The notes beneath the pieces are model-generated. The model worked only from the letters and a program-made list of their open reading frames with translations, did not search any database and was not told the origin of the DNA. Of a stretch of 64,000 nt of DNA, positions 16,401 to 28,400 are shown in pieces. Source of the stretch: Beroe forskalii (lineage: Eukaryota; Ctenophora; Nuda; Beroida; Beroidae); contig WFMF01000088.1 in the NCBI GenBank assembly GCA_011033025.1, forward strand, positions 62,001-126,000, read 5' to 3'. Within the stretch, counting starts at the first letter, position 1. Every line of letters begins with the position of its first letter. The translations under genes and the position numbers were made by a program.

Positions 16401-19400
16401 GCTAAAAGGACAGTATATTATAATTATATGCCGTGGGTAAGGGCGGAATTCGGCAGCATAATGTGCATATTTTAAATTAAATAAGACTTTGGTGAAAAGA
16501 ACAGTTTCGTATAATCCTACATAATCCGGGTAAAAATTCAAAGTGATAATTTAAAGCAATAATTGTATGTTATATCAGAATCCAGTTGCTGACTGACATT
16601 CAGGAATTAATAATGGGTTTGCATTGTTTGCTTCTTTTTCAAATTGCTTAACCCGTACGTCTGAATATGAACTTGACTTTCAGAATTAATGCTTCCGAAT
16701 TCGATCTAAATGCCGAAAAAATTGTTCATCTTGGCTTCCGTAATCTCATCTTGATTTTTGAGAAGACGTTTTGATGTTAGACATATAGAAAATGTTTTCA
16801 CATTGTAATCAATGATTTATTCAGTCATAATCGGACAATGATACGTGAAATACTCTTTTTTCTGAATCCTAATGAAAGGAAAAAAGGACCTGCTGTATTT
16901 TCCTTCATTTCAAAGTTTTCTATCGTTCCTTCTAAAACTCTAGTATTTATTTACTTACTTACCATGACATGTCGACATTACGCATATTTTTACGTGTAAT
17001 ATTTTAAGTCAAGCCTTAAATATACTTTTTTCCATGGTCACAGGCAACGCAAAATGCATAATAGTGCTTGCTTCTTTCCTGAATTTTAATTACCATTTCA
17101 TCACAACTAAGCCAACGTTCTGACGAATTGACTGATTCCTTGCTTTACCGTTCAAGAAGTTGCAGAAAGAATATTTCAAATGTTCATCCGTTCGCTTCTG
17201 TATGAAATAGGTAAATAAGGGGCGTGGTGACTGCCGACAGGCATACAAAATCTTGGGATGAAAATCCTAGTTTAGTTATATGTACTTTAGAGGCGTAAGA
17301 CGAACACGCAGACAATATAGAGCCCTGCGAGAGCAGGGCTCTATATAATATTTAAATGTCGCCAGCGAAGCTGGAGACATTTAAATGATTTAGAGTGCGA
17401 GGCGAAGCGAAGCTGAGCCGAGTGCTCTAAATCATATTTCTGCGGTGAGTTTGAGCCTCTAAAGTACTATAGTAGTCGAACGGTGTATACAAGACACACC
17501 CTGTACACAACAAGCACACATTACCTTATATGGTAATAAGCAAAATGCTTGTTTACACATAACAAAAAGCGCATAACTCAGCCGTTTTTTGAGCAATTTT
17601 GATCAAATTTTCAGGATATTACGGGCAACATATGACCAATATAATCCTAGAGTAGCTAACATTTTTGACTTTCAGAAATTGAGATATCTTAGATAAACCG
17701 GTTTTATGTTTAAAAGTTATCGCTTAATAACTGGCTTTTCGGTCATAACTCCGCTTCTGGAGCTCAAAAATGAATCTAAACTTCACTGAGATGTTGCTTT
17801 TATGAAGCTCTAAATATCCTGAAAGTTTCATCAAGTTTGCTCAAAAAACCTCGGAGATATGCACATTTTTGTAACGCAAAAGCAAAGGTCGCGTAGATGT
17901 GTATTTAAATTGGTATTTAATTACAGCGTGTCATAACAAACACATGATATAAAGCGCGTGTGGTAACACGACTCTACGCATATAGTGCTACCCTTTAAAT
18001 CGGTCTAAACCTGTCGTGAGACTACTATATAGTTTTCTATCTGTCTATATAATCTCTAGATAAACATTTATTAATAAGTGTCGTATTTTTGCTTTACAAT
18101 ACAAGTTCTCTCTTTCTTTGATGAAAGTCATTTCCTGCCGAACTTCTGCTGTGACACTTTCTTCCCGTATCTGTGACACATACTCACTTAACAGTTAATG
18201 CTAACTACGACCAGTTCAATCATTCTTCAGAGCATGTTCTGAAGCCTTAGAGTGCAATTGTCTGTCTTGCCGTATTCCGCCTTCCCTCATCCCAATTAAC
18301 AGCCCGGTTTCCTCCTTCCTCTGACATTGTGTCTTTACTCTTTACCGTTGATCCATGAGTCGAATTAAATAATTTGCTAATACCGTGAAAAGTACTGAAA
18401 AGCATCATAATTATAAACAGACTAAAAAAATTTGTTCCAGGGTTCCTTATACTTAATTCCACAACATTATTTAAACAACAGGAATTTCCTTGCAAATTAT
18501 ATCCATTGCCCAATCTTTGGCCACACAATGCCATATATAATGTTCAGATGTTACATTGTTACACTTTAAGTCGCAACACAGCTGATATACTGTACGATTA
18601 ACAAACGAATGGGAGTGTTATATCGAAAATTATCACACGAGGCGTCAGCCGAGTTTGACAATTTTCGATATCACACGATCCATGAGTTTGTTAATTGTAT
18701 TATTACCCGACAAAACAGTAGTCCCTACCACTCGGGTCTGACGACCCTCGTCTGAATTCAACGGTTTTATAGATTTTCGAGTGCTCCTTCATAAAATCAA
18801 CAATTTATTTAACGATATTCTGCTCTATTATTCCGCCACTGTTCAGTAGTCCTATAAAGGAGTGATATATCGATAATTATCACACTGGAGTTTGAGCCAC
18901 GGTAGGGTAATAATGGTATATATCATGTTGAAGAAACTGCAATCTTCTACCTGAAAAAGAAAGGCTTTTTGAGGATGCAGCTCAACAAACTTTTCAATAC
19001 TTTTATGATATTTGCTGACACCTTTGTTTTATCTTACATCGTAGAATCAGATATTCGTATATTCTCCTAGAGTGTAGATAATCATTATCTGATAATTTTC
19101 ATTGAAGATTACCGAAAATTAGTTTTGTCGTAGCACAGAGACGAGAAAACAGAACAAGCATGATGCAGAGACTTGATAGGACAGAGAGTTGACTGTTAAT
19201 CATAACTAGGGACAAGTTTTCAATTTCAGAGTCTGTTTTTTTTTAACCTTACATATCATATTTTTCAGTAGATTCTTAATTATTTTTTGATATCTCGCAG
19301 AGCCTAATTTAATATCTTCGTTTGTAGCGCCCAGATTTAAAAGATCATTACAGGGTGTTGAAGGGCTTATCTCTGTATATTCTCAACTCTCAAGCCATTG

Positions 19401-22400
19401 TAGGACCACTGTTTGTTCTATAGCATAGTTAAAACGTCATCAATAATTGTGCCTGATAAAATCGATCAATTTTTCGTAGAAAAATATATATTAGGTGTAA
19501 CAAGGCGAAAATCTAATGTCAGCAAAGACATACCACAAATTAAGGTTGACTATCTTTTAATCAATTCATTTTAGATCATCCCAATTCCTCGATTATTACT
19601 TGAATTACAGTCCCCAGTTCTGCTATAAATGTTGGACAATTTAATGAACCCTGGTATATCTTGGTTCAGAAACTCGAAAGGAACGCTCCAAGTCTTCAGT
19701 TTAACTGGTCCTACGCCGTCCTTAGTGTTGTCCTTTGAGCCACTTAAACGGGGAATAGAACCTACAGGCATTGCATCATGTGATCCAGACTATATCTTTT
19801 AATCTTTGATGATTCATTGCTTTGATAATTTATTAAATATTAAATAAGTTGCATGGCATCATCCAGTCTAGGATTGTGCTACAGCTGTAGAGCACTTTGG
19901 CTCTGAGACCCAGCTAATCATATTTTGAGAGTTAGAAGCGTTTTGTTCTAAGAAAATGAGTAATAGGAGTGATTTCTGCTCCTAAAATAACTCATTTTAT
20001 CATGATGAAGGACACTTACACTACAAATTCTCATAAGAACAATAATGTCGCACCTCATTTCTGAAAATGAGCATGTGTTTGCATTTCATTGTTTGTTCAT
20101 AGTTTCTACTTTCTGGTTGCTAATGGATTTCTAAATTTAGTGATTTAACAAAATCGAACTGGAAATCGATACCTCTCTTACAATTGATCATTATCGCCCC
20201 TGCATTTTTGATCAATCATTGAATATTACATTTCGTTTGAATTAGTGGACCTCGAAGGACATACTCCTATTCATTAAAGAGAGTAATTTATTACTGTCCC
20301 TCTGCAGTCTGCCCTTTTTACATTAACCCGGCAAACATAAAAACATACCTAACAATCTTCTTCAAAAAAGAAAATCATTCCAAATATTAATAAACTAGTA
20401 TGGTAGAAAAAGTACCAATTTATTGCTAGTCAGTCTAAGATACTAGTACCACACGGTAATCAAGTTATACTTCATGGTGCACCTATACTCTCAACTGTAT
20501 GGCACATTTAAGTACTATGGTATATTACTCACGGCAGTGAAACTGGCTCCAAACCATCCCTGCTCTAAGCCACTCCACACGGTTAAGGGTGTGATTAGCA
20601 TCTGATACTTGTTACTGGAGAAGTGGGAGAGGGTGGCTAGGAGGAGTTGTAATCCTGACTTCCCCTGGGGGAGGGAGAGAGTCAGAATGGGGAACTTCCA
20701 GCATTTCAGTGGGGCACGGTCAGGCCCGTAGACAGAGGGGGGGCTAGGGGGGCTGCAGCCCCCCTCGGAAGAAAAGGTACCATTTCAAAAAAATAGTTAG
20801 AATAAAAGTTTTTTGACTGATAATCATAATTATATACTTTGGCTTGGTTAAATAGTGGCAGTTTAATCTTATTCAGACTGTTATAGCTCGCTTTTAGTTG
20901 ATAGTATAGTTTTTCAATGCTCTGATTTTGACAAATAGCACCCTGTTCATTTCCTGTACATTTCTTTATTGTAAAAATCATCCTACAGCACCCTCATTTC
21001 CCTAAAATTTTCCGGGGGCTCCGCCCCCCTAACCCCTTGGCAGGGGCTTCGCCCCTGGACCCTGCTGAGGGCTGCGCCCCCAGACCCTGCTGACCCTGCT
21101 GAGGGCTGCGCCCCCAGCTTGCTGGCTTCGCTCCCGGTGCAAGGGCCCCTCCCGGAAAAAATCCTGGCTTCGGGCCTGGGCACGGTATGATTTATATGAT
21201 TACAAATCACAAATAAAAAGGGTAATAAAATGCTCTTCAAAAGATATTTTCATGCTTGCTACCAAAATGAGATTGAATGACTAAATAAAGGTCTCTCAGC
21301 ACCCACCTTCTGCTCTGTCCGCTCATCCTCTCCATACTTCTGCAGAGGGTCCAGGAAAAGAAAGATCAGAGTGGGTCCTATGACAGCGAACGCTAAGTAG
21401 ATTCCTGCCAGGAGGTACACTTGGGACTTCTCGACTGGGGCAGAGGAACCTCCCGCAGTTACCTTGAAGCTAGATCCACATTTGTCAGCAATTTCCTCGG
21501 CTGTGGGCTCACTCCAATCATCTTTAGGTGCCAGCACTGGGGAATTTTTGATGATTTTTTCATTCTGGGCATAAACGTTTTAACCACACGACAATTGACT
21601 TCATGGAACTCTTTCTATTATTATCTCTCTCCTTGCCCTAACCAGTAACCATAATCCCAACCTTACCCAACCCACACATATGAGCCCGGAGGCGAAACAA
21701 AGTACCGTAGGAAGACATGTTGGTAGGTGATAAGTCCGTTCCCCAAACTGTGAGCTCCAAAAACATCACACCGCTTACCAGTAGCTGTGACTATGTTGCC
21801 CCAGATGCCCCACGTTTGGAACATGCAGAAGAAAACTCCAAAGAACTTCGTGATCAGAGCCTCCGAACTGACTCCTTTCAGTTTGCCAGCGTAGGTACCC
21901 ATTTGAGAGAGGTAGGTGCACTTAGCAGACCACATGGGGGCAGCTGCCAAGCCTGGAAACGGGCGTGAATTATTGAGCTTATGCTGACAGAAGTCGATCA
22001 GTTAGAAATATATCAAAGGAAGTCTCCTATTATTGATGTGTCAAAACCTGAATAATGTTAAGCGATTTATAGCCGGCTTGTCAGGAATAACATGCCATTC
22101 TACTGTGTGTACTTGTATAACCTATACTGCTTCTTAGACGACATATTGGAGTGCATTTATGTGTGATAATGCAGGGTTCGTGACATATTTATAACGATGA
22201 CAATTGCCCATTTATTAGGTATTGACCAGCCATCAAGTAGTTCAGCTTCCAAATATTTCTGTCATATTTTCCCAGTTAGCAGTATTTAACTGAATCCCGA
22301 TATTCGGGCAAGTATTCTAAAGACTTTTCATAGGATGTGCCATGACGCCAAGCAGCGCTGTGCACGTGCTATGGCCTCTCGGACTAGAGTCAAGGATACT

Positions 22401-25400
22401 CTTTAGTTTTTATTTCCGTAGTTCGCCAGTCAATTTGCGTTATTAGTTGTCACCGTATGCCGTATGCATAGAATCAATTGCTAGACTCTTAACCAGACTC
22501 TCACGTAAAAGTGTAGAACCTTTGTGATATGCGGCATTGTGTGAAATCATTCACCATGCTAATATTATTATTTGCGTCAAAGGTGCGAATAAAGGTGCTA
22601 TTAAACATTTAAACGACGACGCGGCTTTTTGGCGTTTTGAGTGTTATTAAAAATCTAAAAATCATAGTGTCACGGATTTGACAGAATATAAGACTCTCCT
22701 ACCTAAAACAACGGATGCTGGGATGAGAGTACCCCACTTCGGGTAGAACTGAGCCCCAATGTACAGAGTGTACATGAACTGACAAACCACCATCGCTAGC
22801 TTCACTTTCAATCTGCGGGAGGGAGCCTGTGTTAAGGGGGCCGGGGGGTCTGAGGTCTGATTTTCGGTTTTTGTTTTCTCTGATAGAGCTGAACGCCAGC
22901 TACCAGTACGTTTTTACCCCATGAAAAAATATTGTTCCTAGCCGAAGTATGATATTTCAAATCGCGAGTTCGCCTGTAATTACAGTGCGCGCGCAAACTT
23001 CTCACGCGATTTGCCGAAAATAAAATTTAAGATTTATCTCCCCCTACAGTTTTTGAGGAAAACCTTTCTAGGGCATAAAACTGAACTTTGAATCGAGCCG
23101 ATTTTTGATTCAGGCCTTAGAAGTGAAAATATGGCTTTTTGAAATTTGAAAATCGTAATTTTTGACTATTTTAGGACAGGAGCCAACTTTGAGAGGCCAT
23201 ATTGTCACTTCTGAGGCCTAATATAAATCAAAAATCGGGTCGATTCAAAGTTTTATTTTATGCGTCAGATCATAGCTATCAAGTTTCAAGGGTTTTCCTC
23301 AAAAACTGTAGGAGGAGTAGTCAGGGATGAAATGGAATCCCGTGCTTTTGGAATGTTAATAAAGAGTTAGGACCGGTTTCCGGTATTTTAGACTATGCTG
23401 AATCGATCTAGCTATGCCGGCAATTTTTATTTCGATGCCGTCACCCTTTTTTGGCCACGCCCATTTTTGGCCTGTCGGAAGCCAAGATGGGACAACTCGA
23501 AAATTATTTTTGCCATTACATGGCAAGTAGGGTATCAAAATAGGGGTTTTCTGGGGCGGGAAAAACGATGCAATGATTCTTTTTACTCAAAAATGTTCAT
23601 ATGCAGAGTTACGGTGACCACGCCCATTTTTGGCCTTGCACGATGGCTGAAATTTGGAACCCATCGATTTCATACTAAGGGCCTCATGTGGGGTATCAAA
23701 ATAGGGGTTTTCTGGGGCGAGAAAAACGATGCAATGATTATTTTAACTCAAAAATGTTCATATGCGGAGTTACGGCAGACCACGCCCATTTTTGGCCTTG
23801 CGCGATGGCTAAAATTTGGAACTCATCAATTCCATACTAAGGGCATCATGTGGGGTATCTAAATAGAGGTTTTCTGGGCCGAGGAAAACGATGCAATGAT
23901 TCTTTTTACTCGAAAATTTTCATGTACGGAGTTACCGTGACCACGCCCATTTTTTGGCCTTGCACGATGGCTAAAATTTGGAACTCATCAATTCCATACT
24001 AAGGGCCTCATGTGGGGTATCAAAATAGGGGTTTTCTGGGGCGAGAAAAACGATGCAATGATTATTTTAACTCAAAAATGTTCATATGCGGAGTTACGGC
24101 AGACCACGCCCATTTTTGGCCTGGTGCGATGGCTGAAATTTGGATCACATCAATTCCATACTAAGGGCATCATGTGGGGTATCTAAAAGAGGTTTCCTGG
24201 GCCGAGAAACATGATAAAACTATTAGTTTCATTCACAAATGTTCATTTGTGGAGTTATTGTGACCAGGCCACGCCCATTTTTGGCGCATGGATTCCACTT
24301 TTGGCGTATGGATTCCATTTTTGGCGCATGGATTCCATACTTGGCACATGATCCCATACTTTTCACTTTGAGCAGCATGTGGGCTTTCATTATAACGGTT
24401 TTTCGGCTCGAAGAACACGATGCAACCCTCAGTTGATCAAAAGTGGTCCCAGATGAGTTGTGGCGGCCATTATCCACCACAGTGTGGAATACTGCTATAG
24501 TTTACCTTCTGTATCTTATTGTGCCTATTTCGAACTTTGTCAGTGCGTTATACGATCGAGCTACTGGAGTACGTGACTGCTACTGTCGCAGGAGGTATTC
24601 CCGGATTACTCCTGTAGGACTACCAACAGGAGCCCAACTCATCACCGCACGCCAAACGCCCTCGCGACTGTTTCTCTTATTATCCTGACCCTAACATGTG
24701 CTCTCTGAGGTTTCTGACAGACTAGAGAGCTTTTATAATTTCTATTTCCTACCTAATTAATCCTTTTATAATTTCTATTTTCTACCTCAATATAAAGATT
24801 TAGCTTGTTGTTCCTAACAAATTCAACGTTTTTGTCTGATCTCTTGGGAAATATTTTTCTATAATTTCTATTTACAACTTAACAACAATATTTATTCTTT
24901 TCTGATTCCATCACACATGGTTGTAATCTTGGATCCAATTTGAAGCTTTTAGTATGTTCAAGCTTCTAGTTAACCATAGGCTAATAGGTAAGCTATTTAA
25001 TGAATATGATGGGTACAAACTGGATCCTACTTTGAACTTCATCTGTTGTAAGCTTGAAGTTGTACTTCTGTTGATAAGGGCCTGTTAGGGAAGTAAGACA
25101 GGGCAAAAGTTGCTCGCTCCAATTCTGCATTTTCACTATAGTAATGCATTGCTGGCCGTTTGGTTGTTTTATTTAAGTAACTTTAACTTTAGAAAATCGT
25201 GACCATTCCTCATACTTGCTCAAGCCACGCATAAAAAGCTATGAAAATGAAAAATAGCTATACGAAACTAAGCATCCATGTTTCCTATTTTCACTCTTCT
25301 AAAAGTTTATTGCCAATGTGGTCTTTTGAGTGAAACTCACGGCCTTAGTTTATACATTTAACTTACACAGGCCTAGCCATGACACACCCATAGCGTCCCA

Positions 25401-28400
25401 ATGAATAAAAAAGTTTCTTGAGTTCTTGTGCTCAAAAATCACAATGCTGATACCCCAATCCTGCCTAAAGTATGAAGTATGAATTCAATGTGTCATAGGT
25501 AAATAATAAATTTGAGCCGTCGTGTAAGGCATGGTCTCTATGAATCCATATTTATTATCTAATCTTGTTAAAATAAGTGATAACAGAAGTTGATTTGTGT
25601 CTCCTGAAAAGAATCAGGAGCAAGGGTATTATACTTTTGAACATTTTTTTGGGTCATGTTTGACCCTTACCGCCAATAAGCTAACGTAAGTACCGAAAAT
25701 GTTTGAAACTGATAAGGGCAAATACGATTTCTGCAAACAGGCGAAAGATGGGGCTGATTGCCATTATAACACCCCTAGGAACTTCTTTTGTCCTTTTGAT
25801 CAAAACTTATGGCTGCTTCATGCTTTAGCAATGTAAAGTAGTATTTTGATACCTCCATGTTGCCCTTGGGATGGGATAGCTATGTTCAAAATTTCAACCA
25901 TTGCACTGGGCCATAACTGGACGCTGGTACTGGTCACTATAACTCTGCACATGATCTTGTCAAACAATAATGATGAACCTCTATATTGCACACTGTGGTG
26001 AATAATGGCTACGGCCGCAAACTCATCTAGGAACCACCTTTGATAAAAACAGATGATTGCATCCTGTTCATTGAGCCGAAAAACCGTTATAATGAAAGCC
26101 CACATGCTGCTCAAAGTTAAAAAGTATGGGATCCATGCACCAAGTATGGAATCCATGCGCCAAAAATGGGCGTGGCCTGGTCACAATAACTCCACAAATG
26201 AACATTTGCGAATGAAACTAATAGTTTTATCATGTTTCTCGGCCCAGGAAACCCCTTTAAGATACCCCACATGATGCCCTTAGTATGGAATTGATGTGAT
26301 CCAAATTTCAGCCATCGCACCAGGCCAAAAATGGGCGTGGTCACGGTAACTCCGTACATGAAAATTTTCGAGTAAAAAGAATCATTGCATCGTTTTTCTC
26401 GCCCCAGAAAACCTCTATTTAGATACCCCACATGATGCCCTTAGTATGGAATTGATGAGTTCCAAATTTTAGCCATCGCGCAAGGCCAAAAATGGGCGTG
26501 GTCTGCCGTAACTCCGCATATGAACATTTTTGAGTTGTAATAATCATTGCATCGTGTTTGTCGCCCCAGAAAACCCCTATTTTGATACCCCACATGAGGC
26601 CCTTAGTATGAAATCGATGGGTTCCAAATTTCAGCCATCACGCAAGGCCAAAATTGGGCGTGGTCACCGTAAATCTGCATATGAACATTTTTGAGTAAAA
26701 AAAATCATTGCATCGTTTTTCCCGCCCCAGAAAACCCCTATTTTGATACCTTACTTGCCATGTAATGGCAAAAACAATTTTCGAGTTGCCCCATCTTGCC
26801 TTACGACAGGCCAAAAATGGGCGTGGCCAAAAAAGGGTGACGGCATTGAAATAAAAATTGCCGGCATAGCTAGATCGATTCAGCATAGTCTAAAATACCG
26901 GAAACCGGTCCGAACTCTTTATTAACATTCCAAAAGCACGGGATTTATATATCGACCATTTCATCCCTGACTAGAGATACATTTTATTATTTTAAAGATG
27001 ATTTACGGCAAATCGCGTCATAAGTTTGCGCGCGCACTGTAATTATAAGCGAACTCGCGATTTGAAAAATTCATAACGTCGGCTAGGAACAATATGTTTC
27101 ATGAAGTAAAAACCTACTGGTAGCTGGCGTTCTCCTCTATCAGAAAAAAACAAAAAAAAAACAAAAACCCACCTCGGACCCCCTTCGGCCCCCTTAAGCC
27201 ATCTGTAATGATTGGAAACCATTGAGTATCAATAAGAATAAGATACTGCAACTACTATATATATTTTGGATAAGTTTTGTTGCGAAACTGCTAAAAACAA
27301 GTGGTTTTCGAAACAAATCTTATTAAAATATGCTCAAGACTGTGGTTGCAGTATACGTTATACGGTTCGTTATAGTAGCTCGCCCCTTTGAGGCTCGATA
27401 TTATCTCTCACCGTATTACTACACTAATGTTACAATAGGTTATACGGAATAGTCATTACCAGATCAACTTATCAAAAATGTGAAGCTTAGAATCAGCCTC
27501 CTCAGTATAGCTGTTGGTCTTCAGGGACCATATTCTCGTCACACAACCTCCTAGAGTGCAGGTTCAGGTCTACTACCACGCTGGCGCCACGTTGCCTCAT
27601 GACGAGGCTTTGTAACGCTGATTTAACTTTAAACCTGCAACTGCTTACTGAAAGGTACAAGTACCTGCAGACCCGGTAGTGCGTGATATAGCGGGCAGGG
27701 ATGACGTCATCATCACACCTCAAGGTGGAGCGTTGCTGACGAGGCAGCAGCGACACCTCACACGCAGGGTTCAGCGTGTTAATTGGGTACTTCCAATGTT
27801 TCCAAGGTGGGATTCAGACAGAATAATTAGTGACAAGTCTGCAGTAAACACGGTCACATTATAAACGCCTCCTGTCAGAACGCCTACATATTGTGATATA
27901 TTATATACCATCATTACTCTATTATTATACTACTACTATTGTAGCTTTTATTAATGGGCAACAACCTCCCCTTCCACGTTTACTGCCAGTTCTATGTCGC
28001 GTAGCATTCCGTCTAGTTCTGCTGGTATCTAGCCACCCGTCTGAAGCTCTCTCAGCTTCTTTGAAGTTTTCTGAAGTTCTTTGCGTATTCCTCGAGTGCC
28101 TAATTATTTAGCTAAAAGGACAGTAGATTATAATTATATACCGTGGGTAAGGGCGGAATTCGGCAGCATAATGTGCATATTTTAAATTAAATAAGACTTT
28201 GGTGAAAAGAAGAGTTTCGTATAATCCTACATAATCCGGGTAAAAATTCAAAGTGATAATTTAAAGCAATAATTGTATGTTATATCAGAATCCAGTTGCT
28301 GACTAACATTCAGGAATTAATAATGGGTTTGCATTGTTTTCTTCTTTTTCAAATTGCTGAAACTGTACGTCTGAATATGACCTTGACTTCCAGAATTTAT

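Larger units (their letters stand above)
10291..19911. repeat. Tandem segmental duplication, unit A
   Basis: The sequence from AGCTAATCATATTTTGAG at 10291 to GAGACCC at 19911 is repeated directly as unit B. The junction reads GAGACCC|AGCTAATC, with at most 1 bp of microhomology. Identity is high by eye (about 97-99 percent in aligned stretches). Unit A carries UNC93 exons 3-6 and about 5 kb of the intron upstream of them. Specific to A are the Merlin element and insertions at 17282-18025 and about 18593-18918. Confidence 0.92.
22836..27193. mobile_element. TTAA-flanked palindromic MITE, unit B copy, interrupted
   Basis: Ends GGGGGCCGGGGGGTC and the inverse are flanked by TTAA at 22832-22835 and 27194-27197. 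It matches the unit A element, but 3656 bp of another foldback element (23318-26973) have inserted close to its centre. Confidence 0.8.

Noticed and set aside
24443-24688. 81-codon frame as transposase of the 3.7 kb foldback element
   Set aside because: No DDE or DNA-binding motif, too short, and it crosses the arm/core border.
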